The notes beneath the pieces were generated by a model. It ran no database searches and was not told the origin of the DNA. It saw nothing but the letters and a program-made list of their open reading frames with translations. DNA of 64,000 bases. It comes from Bacillota bacterium (GTDB taxonomy: Bacteria; Bacillota; UBA4882; UBA8346). Shown piece by piece: positions 8,936-18,381 of this stretch. The stretch spans positions 16,269-80,268 of the forward strand of contig JAEWZY010000015.1 of NCBI GenBank assembly GCA_023394955.1, given 5' to 3'. Position numbers and translations under genes: made by a program. How positions within the stretch are numbered: the stretch's first letter is position 1; the number at the start of each line of letters is the position of its first letter.

Positions 8936-10225
8936 TTATTTAGTCGATTTTATCAGTTCTTTACAGCCCTTCTCCAACTCGGCGATAAAATCGCCATCGT
9001 TTTGTTCCGAGGAAAGATATCCGCTGAGTAAAGGATTAAGGACTTGGGTTTCCAATTTAGATCCCCATTTATGAAACCATTGGGCTTTCACCGGGACGCT
9101 TTCCGTAAGATATCTCAAAGATTCTTTATCCGGAACGCTCTCGGCCAGGACCGCCATGACTTTGTCATCAATAACGGACGGCAATAATCCGGCTTTGGCG
9201 GCAACTTGCCCGCCTTCGGCGCTACCCATCCAAGCAATGAATTTAAAGGCGGCGTCTTTCTTTTTAGAACGGGCGGCAACGTGATTGAAGGTGCATTGAC
9301 CCATGGTAATGTAATTCGGAGTATTACAAGGCAGACGGGTAATTCCATAGTCATTCCAGGTAAAACCTTTAAGGAGCTTGTTGTTCCTTCCGCTAATCAT
9401 GAAACCGGGGAACCATTCACCCATCGGCATCATGGCTACATTGCCGTTATAGAATGCGGTAGAGTAATGCAGCCGGCTGGCGTTGATCTCCGCTAACGGA
9501 ATAATCACTTTTTCTTTCTCAAAACTTTTGCGCATTCGCAAACTATATAGTAAAGATTTGGCGTTTAAGTCTACTCCCCCGTCGGTAGTGATAAAGTCTA
9601 CTCCTTCTTGAATTGCCGGCAAGAAGGTAAGTTGCGGCCAGCTATGGAGAAAAGCGCCATATTGTTTGCCGTCGCCCGATGACATTTTGCGGGCGACTTC
9701 TGCAAACTTATCCCAAGTCCACTGACCTTTGGCTACATATTCGGCTGGTGTCGGCTGACCGGCGGCGGCAAACAATTTTTTGTTATAGTATGTATAGTAC
9801 CCGGCGCCCCGGAAAGGGATCGCGGCAACTTTTCCGTTTACTGCAACTTGACTCAGATAAGGTTTAATTGTTTCTAAATCATACTTATATTTAGTGATAT
9901 ACTTATCAAGGGGTTCAATCGTGCCGTTAGCCACTTCCTGAAAAATATTCGGCTGCCGTTTTTGCATATAACAATCAACTGTAGCGCCTCCGGCCAATAA
10001 GGTCACCATTTTGGTTTCAAATTCCGCCGAAGGTAAATAGGTCGCTTTAACAAAGATCTCCTTTTGACTCGCGTTAAAAGCGTCAACAATCGGCTTGTTG
10101 GCCGGGTCGTCCCAACTATAATAAATAATCTCAATTGGCCCTTTTGCTGCCTGTACTCCTGGTATCGCGCCTAGCAACAATCCGATTAGACATCCTAATA
10201 ACAATAAAACAACCAACCTTTTCAA
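8936..10225 (-). CDS. Extracellular sugar-binding protein of an ABC importer (family 1)
   Basis: A 429-residue solute-binding protein with an N-terminal signal segment (LVVLLLLGCLIGLLLGAIPGVQA). The mature part opens GPIEIIYYSWDDPANKPIVD, and IPFRGAGYYTYYNKKLF is typical of the CUT1 (MalE/UgpB-like) class. The Cys in LLLGCLIGLLLG is probably not a lipobox because the hydrophobic run continues behind it. The start is a TTG at 10225, supported by AAGGAGGAG a few bases upstream. It is the first gene of the operon and would deliver glucuronide-type oligosaccharides to the permeases (substrate inferred from the hydrolases). Confidence 0.92.
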   Translation of the reverse strand: MKRLVVLLLLGCLIGLLLGAIPGVQAAKGPIEIIYYSWDDPANKPIVDAFNASQKEIFVKATYLPSAEFETKMVTLLAGGATVDCYMQKRQPNIFQEVANGTIEPLDKYITKYKYDLETIKPYLSQVAVNGKVAAIPFRGAGYYTYYNKKLFAAAGQPTPAEYVAKGQWTWDKFAEVARKMSSGDGKQYGAFLHSWPQLTFLPAIQEGVDFITTDGGVDLNAKSLLYSLRMRKSFEKEKVIIPLAEINASRLHYSTAFYNGNVAMMPMGEWFPGFMISGRNNKLLKGFTWNDYGITRLPCNTPNYITMGQCTFNHVAARSKKKDAAFKFIAWMGSAEGGQVAAKAGLLPSVIDDKVMAVLAESVPDKESLRYLTESVPVKAQWFHKWGSKLETQVLNPLLSGYLSSEQNDGDFIAELEKGCKELIKSTK

Positions 10226-10280
10226 TTTTTCTACTCCTCCTTTTAATATGGATACTGGAATCGTTTAAAATTTCAATTCC

Positions 10281-10297
10281 GTTAATAAAATATTAAC
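10281..10297. promoter_or_regulatory. Perfect palindrome upstream of the sugar operon
   Basis: GTTAATA-AAA-TATTAAC is a perfect 7+3+7 palindrome about 56 bases before the binding-protein start. A second palindrome, GTACTATAGTAC, lies at 10356-10367. Either could be an operator for the sugar operon. No matching regulator is encoded next to it except the NarL-type response regulator at 10472. Confidence 0.4.
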
Positions 10298-10430
10298 ATA
10301 CTTTGTTTGATAACCCTTGATACAAAAGTACTGTTTTAAAATATCATTTTCAGCGGTACTATAGTACTATCCATGTTGCAATAAATTTTTTGACCGCTTA
10401 TATACCTTAAGTCAAAGATTATAATGAAAT

Positions 10431-10458
10431 AAAAAAACTCCGTGAAAGTACACGGAGC
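10431..10458 (-). terminator. Rho-independent terminator after the response regulator gene
   Basis: On the minus strand CTCCGTG (complement of 10451-10457) pairs with CACGGAG (complement of 10438-10444), followed by seven T (10431-10437). It directly follows the stop of the response regulator gene, so the two-component operon and the sugar operon have separate transcripts. Confidence 0.88.
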
Positions 10459-10471
10459 TAATTTGAAGTAT

Positions 10472-11137
10472 TTAGTTGATTCCGATTTCATCCGCTTTGC
10501 GTAAGGCCTGCACCCGGTCGTGAACTCCAAGCTTTGAGTAGATAACGCTGACATGGTTTTTTACTGTTTGTTCCGCGATAAACAACCGGGCCGCAATTTC
10601 TCTATTGTCAAATCCCTGCGCCAGCAAACGCAATACTTCTTTTTCGCGGTTACTAAGCTCATCGACTAGCGAATTCGATTCCGGATCCTGGTTACGGACT
10701 TTCCCGGTCGGGATTATTAATCGATCGACAACTTTGGCGGCGACCTTGGGAGAGATCAAGACTCCGCCTTCATGAAGGGTCCTGATGGCCTTGATCAATT
10801 CGGCCGGAGGCATATCCTTCAGTAAATATCCGACCGCTCCTAATTTTAAGGCCTCGACTACATAATCATCATCATCAAAAGTGGTCAACATCAATACTTT
10901 AATCAAGGGATATTTCTCTTTTATTTGCCTGGTGGTCTCAACCCCGTTCATTCCGGGCATCCGGACATCCATTAAAATAATATCCGGCTGCTCCAGAGCA
11001 ACCATCGCCACTGCGGTCGGGCCATCATTGGCGACTCCGATCACCGCCATATCCTTGGCTCTGGTCTTGAGGACCGTCTTTAGGCTTTCCACAAATAAAG
11101 TCTGATCGTCAACCAAAAGCAATTTAATCTTTTCCAT
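10472..11137 (-). CDS. NarL/LuxR-type response regulator
   Basis: A 221-residue two-domain regulator. The receiver domain (about 4-120) has the acidic pocket D10/D11, the phospho-acceptor D57 in IILMDVRMPG and the conserved Thr (MLTTFDDD) and Lys (LLKDMPP). The C-terminal LuxR-type helix-turn-helix (LSNREKEVLRLLAQGFDNRE through TVKNHVSVIYSKLGV) binds DNA. The gene follows the kinase gene by 9 bases and ends in its own terminator. Target genes are unknown; the adjacent glucuronide operon is an obvious candidate, by proximity only. Confidence 0.93.
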   Translation of the reverse strand: MEKIKLLLVDDQTLFVESLKTVLKTRAKDMAVIGVANDGPTAVAMVALEQPDIILMDVRMPGMNGVETTRQIKEKYPLIKVLMLTTFDDDDYVVEALKLGAVGYLLKDMPPAELIKAIRTLHEGGVLISPKVAAKVVDRLIIPTGKVRNQDPESNSLVDELSNREKEVLRLLAQGFDNREIAARLFIAEQTVKNHVSVIYSKLGVHDRVQALRKADEIGIN

Positions 11138-11146
11138 TGCCCCTCC

Positions 11147-12430
11147 TCAGGTATCAAGCGGGAACCACGCATCTAACTTGAACCCCTCGCCGAGTTTGCT
11201 GGCTGCGGTTAGCCTTCCTCCCAAACGTTCAATCCGTTCTCTCATGCCAATTAGGCCGTATCCTTCTTCAATACAGGATGTTCCCGAACCATTATCCCTA
11301 ATTTGAATGGCGATCCCTTCGTCTTTCCTGAAGAATGAAATATAAATTTGAGTTGCCTTCCCATGGCGAATCGCGTTGGTGATTCCTTCTTGAACCAGCC
11401 GGTAAGCGGCCCAATCAACTTCCTCCCCGAAGTGTAGCGGGGCGTCGCCTAAATTGAGGTCTACTTCCAAATGGGTCGCTTTGGTAAACGTATTCACCAA
11501 ATTTTTAATAGCCGCCAGACCTTTGGTTCTATTTTCTTCAGTACGCAAGATATGTAATGTCCGGCGAATCTCTAACAAACCTTCTTTAGCCTGATCACGC
11601 GTTCTTTCCAAATGATCCGTCAGTTCCTCCGGGTTTTCTTGATATAAATCCTGCGCTGCTTCCAGCATCATCACCAAATTGGTCAACGTATAACCAATCG
11701 TATCATGAAACTCCCGGCTGATCCTTTTCCTTTCTTGGGTTACAGATTGTTCTTCGGCTAAGGCGGCGTATTCCTGTAACTGAATATTTGTCTCCGCCAA
11801 GCTGAAGGTGGCCTCGTTAAGCCGCCGATTTAATTCTTTAAAAGGAAGCTGGTTTTGGGATTGAAGTTTTACAGTTAAAATAATAATGAATACCGCATAA
11901 GTTATTATGGATAATAGATCATGGGACGAAGCGCCCAGAATCATGACCCCCCATACTCTCAAAGGGTGTTGCGTCAATACTGTCAAAATTATTACAATTG
12001 TTGAAAATATCAACCCCTCACATAACTTAGTATAACTGATAATCTCGATCAATAAAATTGTTAACAAGGTTAATTCGATCCCTATGTAACTTCCCATCGG
12101 TATCCCAACCAACAAAAGAATGGCGCTTTTCAAACATAAAACAATCCATCGGACAACAACTTTCCGCATAAAAACGGGTACAAAGGAAAGAGCGAAAGAT
12201 ATCAGCAATAAGGTATTAAACTGCAATTCCCAATGAGGGGGAAATAACGCTGTCCCTTTTTGCAATTGAAATTGGAGGTAGGAAATTACATGGGCTAAAA
12301 TCGAAAGTAGAGGGACCAATGTTTTAAATTGTCGCTCCGCGATTGGGAACCACCCCCTTTTGTTAAAAGAACTTCGCGGCTGATTAAATATTCCCTCCCA
12401 ACCGCAGAGCGTTTGTTTTGATAAAATCAT
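11147..12430 (-). CDS. Sensor histidine kinase of the NarL/DesK-like HisKA_3 family
   Basis: The 427-residue protein has about five or six membrane segments between residues 38 and 187. A linker coiled coil (about 195-228) and the HisKA_3 dimerisation helix with phospho-acceptor His242 in RISREFHDTIGYTLTNLVMM follow. The ATPase domain shows the N box (LVQEGITNAIRHGKA), DNGSG and GLIGMRERIERLGG. The membrane part suggests sensing in or near the membrane rather than by a large external domain. Its partner is the response regulator encoded immediately downstream. Confidence 0.92.
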   Translation of the reverse strand: MILSKQTLCGWEGIFNQPRSSFNKRGWFPIAERQFKTLVPLLSILAHVISYLQFQLQKGTALFPPHWELQFNTLLLISFALSFVPVFMRKVVVRWIVLCLKSAILLLVGIPMGSYIGIELTLLTILLIEIISYTKLCEGLIFSTIVIILTVLTQHPLRVWGVMILGASSHDLLSIITYAVFIIILTVKLQSQNQLPFKELNRRLNEATFSLAETNIQLQEYAALAEEQSVTQERKRISREFHDTIGYTLTNLVMMLEAAQDLYQENPEELTDHLERTRDQAKEGLLEIRRTLHILRTEENRTKGLAAIKNLVNTFTKATHLEVDLNLGDAPLHFGEEVDWAAYRLVQEGITNAIRHGKATQIYISFFRKDEGIAIQIRDNGSGTSCIEEGYGLIGMRERIERLGGRLTAASKLGEGFKLDAWFPLDT

Positions 12431-12537
12431 TTATCATTTACAGCATATAGTCATAAATCAATCAGTGACCAAATACTTTTAAATTCACACTCTTAACCTT
12501 TTACCCCCAAATTAAGATTTATACGTTCTCTCTTAAT

Positions 12538-12562
12538 AAAAAAAGCCTGCTTTTAGCAGACT
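12538..12562 (-). terminator. Rho-independent terminator after the pseudouridine synthase gene
   Basis: On the minus strand AGTCTGC pairs with GCAGGCT (one G-U pair, AAAA loop) and is followed by seven T. It lies about 37 bases past the stop at 12599. Confidence 0.8.
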
Positions 12563-12598
12563 TTTAATAGGACCATCCGCAAATCTTGTAATTCAAAT

Positions 12599-13318
12599 TC
12601 ACGTCATCCCCGCCCTAGACAAAATCCCGATCTCTTCTTCCGTCAACTCCCGGTATGCGCCGTTATCCAAATTAGGGTCCAGCGTTAATTCGCCCATGGC
12701 TAGCCTTTTCAGATATACAACCCGTTTGCCCAAAGCTTGAAACATCCTTTTGATCTGATGATATTTTCCTTCTTGAATGACGACTAACACTTCATTAGGG
12801 TCTCCTGTCCGCAATAATTCAAGCTTAGCCGGCATAGTTCGATATCCATCATCCAAGAGGATACCAATCTGAAAAGATTCAAAATCTTCCGGACCAATTG
12901 TTCCGGATACTCTGGCATAATAACGCTTGGGAACCTTCTTTTTAGGCGAAAGGAGTTTATGTCCCAATTCGCCGTTATTCGTCAAAACCAGCAAGCCTTC
13001 CGTATCCTTGTCCAAACGTCCCACCGGGAAGATCCCTTTATTATGATACTTAGGGTCGATCAAATCTAAAACCGTCTTCTCTTTCAGGTCCTCAGTAGCG
13101 GAAATCACTCCCGCCGGTTTATTGAGCATCAGGTAGATATGTTTCCTGTAAAAGACTTCCCTGCCCCAACAAACAACAAAATCGACTCCGGGATTAATTT
13201 GAAACGATTCATCCTTAACAGATTGATCGTTAACTGTCACATTTCCGGACCGGACCATCCGTTTAACTTCAGTCCGGCTACCACAACCCATATTTGCCAA
13301 ATACCGATCTAACCGCAT
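12599..13318 (-). CDS. RNA pseudouridine synthase, RsuA/RluB family
   Basis: The enzyme isomerises a specific uridine of rRNA to pseudouridine. An N-terminal S4 domain (MRLDRYLANMGCGSRTEVKR) is followed by the catalytic block FPVGRLDKDTEGLLVLTNNG, whose Asp is the conserved nucleophile. The C-terminal motif GKYHQIKRMFQALGKRV is also present. With the ATG at 13318 it is 239 residues, the family norm. An upstream frame to 13471 would overlap the 3' end of the PBP gene and lacks a ribosome binding site, so I rejected it. Whether the target is a 16S or 23S position cannot be told. Confidence 0.9.
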   Translation of the reverse strand: MRLDRYLANMGCGSRTEVKRMVRSGNVTVNDQSVKDESFQINPGVDFVVCWGREVFYRKHIYLMLNKPAGVISATEDLKEKTVLDLIDPKYHNKGIFPVGRLDKDTEGLLVLTNNGELGHKLLSPKKKVPKRYYARVSGTIGPEDFESFQIGILLDDGYRTMPAKLELLRTGDPNEVLVVIQEGKYHQIKRMFQALGKRVVYLKRLAMGELTLDPNLDNGAYRELTEEEIGILSRAGMT

Positions 13319-13455
13319 TTTCATCTCTTCTTTATTGTAATTATTAAATTCTCGTGCAAAAGGTTCCAAGTTCCGCGTTGACCACCAAGTCGGAATGTCA
13401 ATAACCGTTGCCCATGGTTTTTTCGCGGACACTGAACGCGAAGCTCGGAACGGGT

Positions 13456-15549
13456 CTAAAACTGTTCCCATTCATCGCCGCCAGTTTGAGGCTGAGTACT
13501 TTCTGTTTCCTGATTCTCCCGGATTTCTTCAGTATCTTGATACCCTTCAGCGGGAACGTTAGCCCTTTTTTTACCCGGGAAAAACCACCGCCAAATCCGG
13601 TACATCGGGCTTTTGGGGACGTTCTTCTCGTTAAAAACTTCCTGATAAGTCTCACGGCCGGACCAATCCGGCACCGCCTCGCCGGTAGCCGGGTCGACGC
13701 TGGCCCATACGATTCCCGGAGGTTCGGGGAAATCAACTACAGGAAGACCCTGAGTGACGCCCTTCATATAAGCGCCCCATACTTGGGCAGTTGTAGAGCT
13801 GCCAATATTCATACCCTTATAAATCATGGGCTGGTCTTGACGATCATTCCCCATCCAAACTACGGTCAACATTTCCGGGGTATATCCCACAAACCAGGCA
13901 TTGGTATAATCGCTAGTCGTTCCGGTTTTACCCGCTGCGGGCCGATTCGGCAGTCTGGCCCGGATTCCGGTTCCGCGATCAACGACATCCTTCAAAAGCA
14001 TTGTAATGATATAAGCGGTTTGGGGCGAGAGCGCCGGTCTGAGCTCCGGTTTAAACTCTTTTAATAAATTACCGTGTCGGTCGGCGATTTTTACCACTGG
14101 AAAAGGTTTAGCATAATTTCCTTCGTTGGCGAAAGGCGCATATGCCATAGCCAATTCCAATGGGGTAACGCCCTTAGTCAAACCTCCCAACGAAAGGGGG
14201 GCTAAATTTAGGTCATGGGCTCTCCCCTGTTTTACCAAGCTAGTAATGCCCATTAGCTCCATCTGATTGGCGACATCTTGGATTCCAACCTCTTGCAATA
14301 ATTGAATCGCCACCGAATTTACCGAATCACGCAGCGCTTCCCGTAAGGTCATCTTGCCACGATATTCACGGTCATAATTCTCCGGCTTCCACTCGGTCCC
14401 ATCAGTTAAGGGTATGGCCAACGGTTTGTCCTCAAAAATAGTAGCCGCGGTATAACCTTGCTCTAAAGCGGTGGCATAGACAAAGGGTTTAATCGCGGAA
14501 CCGGGTTGGCGATAAGAACGGACCACCCGGTTATATTGGCTGCTCCCATAACTACGCCCGCCCACCATTGCTAAAATCGCTCCGGTTTTCGGATCAATAG
14601 TTACCAACGCCCCTTGGGGTTGTGTCTCAGAGGGCGTCTGCGGCAAAGCCGCCATCACCTTTTCCGCTTCTTTTTGACATGATATATCCAGGGTGGTATA
14701 GATCTTATAACCGCCGAACCTTAACTGTTCTTCGCTGAAGCCTTCCTTTTTTATCAAGTATTCTTTAATATAATCGAGAAAATAAGCGCCGGTCGAAGCA
14801 GTGGTCGGACGCTTCACGATTTTGACCGAGCTAGCGACTGCCGCGTTATATTGGGTTTTAGTTATATATTTTTGTTCCAACATCTTTTGAAGGACCAGAT
14901 CACGACGGTTCTTAGCTTTTTTCAAGTTTTTAACCGGCGAATAGTTCTCCGGGCTCTGGATCAAACCGGCTAACAACGCCGATTCAGCCAAATTTAGTTG
15001 ACCGGCTGATTTATTAAAATAATACCGGGCCGCCGCTTCAATCCCCACATTACCGTGGGCCAGATAGATGCTGTTCAAATATAACTCTAAGATCTCGTCT
15101 TTGGTATAAACTTTCTCAATTTGAAGCGCGTAGTTGATATCCTGGACTTTCCGGGTCACTGTTCTTTCCGAAGTTAATAAAGAAATTTTGGCCAATTGTT
15201 GAGTGATGGTGCTGCCGCCCTGCATTGCGCCGCCGGGAATGATATTATAGAAAAAGGCCCGGGCCATCCCCTTGAGATCAACTCCGTTATGCTGATAAAA
15301 ACGGGAGTCCTCAATGGCCACCACCGCATCTTTGACATGCTTGGGAATACGTTCAAATGAAATCCACATCCGGTTATAGAAATACAGGTTTCCCACCAAC
15401 CGTCCCTCCCGGTCGTAGACAGACGATGCCATCCGGATATTCTCCAGCTTTTGACGCATGTCCCGGCTGAGGTCCGCGGCAAAAACTAAAATGCCGCAGA
15501 CCAGAAAGATGATTACTCCGATCATTGTTTTACGTTTCATATTTAGCAT
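13456..15549 (-). CDS. Class A penicillin-binding protein (PBP1a type)
   Basis: This bifunctional peptidoglycan polymerase and cross-linker has one N-terminal membrane anchor (about 9-26). The glycosyltransferase domain carries the catalytic Glu in VAIEDSRFYQHNG and GGSTITQQLAK. The transpeptidase has the serine motif RQPGSAIKPF, SVN and KTGTT, all intact. The acidic/Gln-rich tail (TEEIRENQETESTQPQ) is probably disordered. The ATG at 15549 follows AGGGG by 8 bases. A second class A PBP is encoded at 20107-22002. The two share the same layout but differ clearly in sequence. Confidence 0.93.
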   Translation of the reverse strand: MLNMKRKTMIGVIIFLVCGILVFAADLSRDMRQKLENIRMASSVYDREGRLVGNLYFYNRMWISFERIPKHVKDAVVAIEDSRFYQHNGVDLKGMARAFFYNIIPGGAMQGGSTITQQLAKISLLTSERTVTRKVQDINYALQIEKVYTKDEILELYLNSIYLAHGNVGIEAAARYYFNKSAGQLNLAESALLAGLIQSPENYSPVKNLKKAKNRRDLVLQKMLEQKYITKTQYNAAVASSVKIVKRPTTASTGAYFLDYIKEYLIKKEGFSEEQLRFGGYKIYTTLDISCQKEAEKVMAALPQTPSETQPQGALVTIDPKTGAILAMVGGRSYGSSQYNRVVRSYRQPGSAIKPFVYATALEQGYTAATIFEDKPLAIPLTDGTEWKPENYDREYRGKMTLREALRDSVNSVAIQLLQEVGIQDVANQMELMGITSLVKQGRAHDLNLAPLSLGGLTKGVTPLELAMAYAPFANEGNYAKPFPVVKIADRHGNLLKEFKPELRPALSPQTAYIITMLLKDVVDRGTGIRARLPNRPAAGKTGTTSDYTNAWFVGYTPEMLTVVWMGNDRQDQPMIYKGMNIGSSTTAQVWGAYMKGVTQGLPVVDFPEPPGIVWASVDPATGEAVPDWSGRETYQEVFNEKNVPKSPMYRIWRWFFPGKKRANVPAEGYQDTEEIRENQETESTQPQTGGDEWEQF

Positions 15550-15762
15550 CAATTCATCCCCTAAAATTACGTAGATCCAACCTAAAAAATAGCATATCTC
15601 TTACTAAATTAATAGTGTTGCATACTAACAATTGATACAAACATTGGCATTTCGTTATATATCATTTTAGCCATTCCAGACTTCCTTTATCCATCATCTT
15701 TAACGAGATATCATTCAAAAAGTTACCCTGCTTCAAGTTTATTTTTTACCGATCATCTTTCG

Positions 15763-16611
15763 TTATTTCCAGCGAACTACTTTGCGTTCCAAAACACTGA
15801 CCGCGTAGTAAAGTATCACCGCTACCGCACAGAGGATCAGTACGCTAGTCATAACCAAACTCATATTAAAGACTTGGCCTCCGTATACGATAAGGTAACC
15901 TAAACCTTCCTTGGAAACCAAGAATTCCCCAACAATGGTCCCCACTAACGACAACCCCAAGTTGACTTTTAAAGCGGCAATAATCGTCGGCACCGAAGCA
16001 GGTAAGGTTACCTTAGTCATCACTTGGATCCTGGTTGCGCCGAAGCTTTTGAGCAATTTGATTTTATCCGGGTCGACCTCATTAAAACCGTTAAATACCA
16101 TCATTACCGTGACAATGATGGAAATCGCCAAGGCCATTGCGATAATTGCCGGGGCACCGCTTCCTAACCAGACGATAAAGACCGGGCCCAAAGCGACTTT
16201 GGGAATACTATTTAACACTACAATATATGGTTCCAGGATGCGGGCGACTTTCGGTGACCACCAAAGTAGTATCGCAATCAATGTCCCGCCTAAGGTACCC
16301 ACAACAAAGCCAAAGGTGGTTTCTCCAACCGTCGTGGCGATATGAATCCATAATTTCCCGGATTGATACAACCCGACTATTGTTTCAACGACTTTACCGG
16401 GACGGCTCATGATAAAGGGATCAATCCACTGCTTGCTGGCGCCGACTTCCCAGAAAACGATCAACGCAACCACAATTAAAACTTGATAAAGGCGGACCAA
16501 GAAATCTTGGATTCTGGCCTGCTCCAGATAGCAGCCGTGGATTTCCGAAACCGCTCCCCGCCGGAGCCAAAGCCGGAGCCGGGAACTTGTCGTATCACAA
16601 CGCAGTTTCAT
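15763..16611 (-). CDS. ABC transporter permease, SsuC/TauC type
   Basis: A 282-residue permease of the BPD_transp_1 family with about six helices and the coupling loop LLKSFGATRIQVMTKVTLPASVP. The terminal GEFLVSKEGLGYLI and the overall order match permeases for sulfonates, taurine, nitrate or thiamine precursors. Its start overlaps the end of the ATPase gene by 17 bases, with a good Shine-Dalgarno (TTGGAGGTAA). It is the last gene of a three-gene operon (binding protein, ATPase, permease). Confidence 0.92.
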   Translation of the reverse strand: MKLRCDTTSSRLRLWLRRGAVSEIHGCYLEQARIQDFLVRLYQVLIVVALIVFWEVGASKQWIDPFIMSRPGKVVETIVGLYQSGKLWIHIATTVGETTFGFVVGTLGGTLIAILLWWSPKVARILEPYIVVLNSIPKVALGPVFIVWLGSGAPAIIAMALAISIIVTVMMVFNGFNEVDPDKIKLLKSFGATRIQVMTKVTLPASVPTIIAALKVNLGLSLVGTIVGEFLVSKEGLGYLIVYGGQVFNMSLVMTSVLILCAVAVILYYAVSVLERKVVRWK

Positions 16612-17365
16612 TTTTTACCTCCAAGTCACTCCAGATTGCTTTGAAATATTGACGAAACTCCGGAGCTTGCCGGGCCGCAAAAGGCGAACTGTTTTTTCCG
16701 CTTAATTCGATTTTATATTCCGCCTTAATCCTACCCGGACGGGGCGATACTACCAAAATCCGGTCCGACATGGCGATGGCCTCGGCAATATCATGAGTGA
16801 CCAGAATCACCGTTTTCTTCGCTTCCTTCAAAATTTGGGCCACTTCTTCCTCTAAATTAAGCCGGGATTGATAATCCAACGCTGAAAAAGGTTCATCCAA
16901 AAGCAGCAGCTGAGGTTGGAAGGCCAGCGTCCTCACTAGGGCGGCCCTCTGCCTCATTCCTCCCGATAATTCCGAAGGATAACGGTTTAAAAAATCTCCT
17001 AGCCCGTACCGGACTAAAAGTTCCACCGCTTCCTTTTTATGCTCCGAATCGGCCAGGCCCCGGACCTCCAATCCCAACCAAGCGTTGGATTTGATGCTCC
17101 GCCATTCCATCAGATGATCATGTTGAAGCATATACCCTACTTTAGCCGAAGTGCCGGTCACTTCCTCCCCTTCAATCCAAACCTGGCCGCTGGTGGGGAA
17201 GAGCATACCGGCGATCAACGATAAGATGGTACTTTTCCCACAACCGCTGGGGCCCAATATGGAGACGAACTCTTCAGCTTCCACCCGAAAATTGACTCCC
17301 GCCAGGGCCATCGTCTCTCCAAGCCGGTTGACATACTTCATTCCCAGATCGACAAGTTCAACCAT
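16595..17365 (-). CDS. ABC transporter ATPase, SsuB/TauB type
   Basis: A 256-residue ATPase with Walker A GPSGCGKSTI, signature ELSGGMRQRAALVRTL, Walker B LLLLDEPFSALD and the switch His in VTHDIAEA. The sequence around the Q-loop (VGYMLQHDHLMEWRS) is of the nitrate/sulfonate/taurine class. It is translated right after the binding protein gene (17-base gap) and overlaps the permease gene, as expected for one operon. The substrate is not determined. Confidence 0.93.
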   Translation of the reverse strand: MVELVDLGMKYVNRLGETMALAGVNFRVEAEEFVSILGPSGCGKSTILSLIAGMLFPTSGQVWIEGEEVTGTSAKVGYMLQHDHLMEWRSIKSNAWLGLEVRGLADSEHKKEAVELLVRYGLGDFLNRYPSELSGGMRQRAALVRTLAFQPQLLLLDEPFSALDYQSRLNLEEEVAQILKEAKKTVILVTHDIAEAIAMSDRILVVSPRPGRIKAEYKIELSGKNSSPFAARQAPEFRQYFKAIWSDLEVKNETAL

Positions 17366-17382
17366 AAACCTTAACCTCCCGG

Positions 17383-18381
17383 CTATTCTTGGATTTTTTC
17401 AACAGCCTCCATAGCAAATTTAGTAGTGACCATTTTTTCATACGGCACTTTCTTTTTAAGTTCACCCGCTTCGTAAATAATATCTTGGAGCCGGTTAAAG
17501 GCGGCTTTCGTCAGGATTGGGTTTTGGGCCCAGGTATCCTGCGCTTGATATCTTCGAACCGCCCTGGTCAATAAATCTTTATCGGTATCCGGGAAGAAAT
17601 TGGCGATCGTATCAACAATCTGTGCTACAGAATGATTTTGGACCCAGATCTGCCCCCGGTAAATCCCATTGGTAAAACGCTGTACCGTCCCTGGTTTTTT
17701 CTTTAAATAATCTCGCCGGGCATGGTAGACCGTATAAGGGAGCACTCCGCCATCGGTCCGAAATGAGGCGACCACATAACCGATTCCTTCCCTTTCTAAA
17801 ACCGAGACCGTGGGTTCGAACAATTGGAGAAAATCGCCGACCCCACTCTTAAATGCCCCGGCGGTAGCGGTAAATTGAATGTTTTGGAGAATCGTCACAT
17901 CCTTTTGTGGTGTAATACCATTGGCTCGTAAAACGTGTTCCATTAACATTTGAGGCACACCACCCGGCCGGCCGCCGATGATTGTTTTACCGATCACATC
18001 TTTCCATTGAAAATCGGGCATCATTTTCCGCGCTAAAAAGAAGGACCCGTCTCCCTTGGTTAACTGCGCGAACGCCACCAAATAGTTACTGGCGCCTTGA
18101 TTGTAAACATAGACTGCCGCTTCCGGCCCGAAAAACCCAATATCCACACTCCCGGACACCAATGCCGCCGCGCCTTTGTCAGCTCCCCATGCGGTTGAGA
18201 GCTGAATTTCGAGACCCTCATCCTTAAAAAAACCTTTGTTAATAGCCACATACTGAGGAGCGTAAAAAACCGAACGCACCACTTCCGATAAGCGGACTTT
18301 CTCGGATTTCGGAACCGCATCTCCCGAACATCCCATCAAAATAAGACTGATCAATAAAAAAGCCAAAAACCTTTTCAACAA
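17383..18381 (-). CDS. ABC transporter substrate-binding lipoprotein, SsuA/TauA type
   Basis: A 332-residue lipoprotein: the signal peptide ends in the lipobox LILMGCSG, so the mature protein is anchored by Cys18. The body begins KVRLSEVVRSVFYAPQYVAI, with GFFKDEGLEIQLSTAWGADK and GSVDIGFFGPEAAVYVYNQG. That is the order seen in binding proteins for alkanesulfonates, nitrate or thiamine precursors. The gene opens an operon with its ATPase and permease. No TPP or SAM riboswitch is visible upstream, so these substrates are not specifically supported. Confidence 0.9.
   Translation of the reverse strand: MLKRFLAFLLISLILMGCSGDAVPKSEKVRLSEVVRSVFYAPQYVAINKGFFKDEGLEIQLSTAWGADKGAAALVSGSVDIGFFGPEAAVYVYNQGASNYLVAFAQLTKGDGSFFLARKMMPDFQWKDVIGKTIIGGRPGGVPQMLMEHVLRANGITPQKDVTILQNIQFTATAGAFKSGVGDFLQLFEPTVSVLEREGIGYVVASFRTDGGVLPYTVYHARRDYLKKKPGTVQRFTNGIYRGQIWVQNHSVAQIVDTIANFFPDTDKDLLTRAVRRYQAQDTWAQNPILTKAAFNRLQDIIYEAGELKKKVPYEKMVTTKFAMEAVEKIQE

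Noticed and set aside
13408..14064. Long plus-strand open frame (218 codons) antisense to the first PBP gene
   Set aside because: It lies fully opposite conserved transpeptidase sequence, has no ribosome binding site and no recognisable domain; it is a codon-bias shadow.
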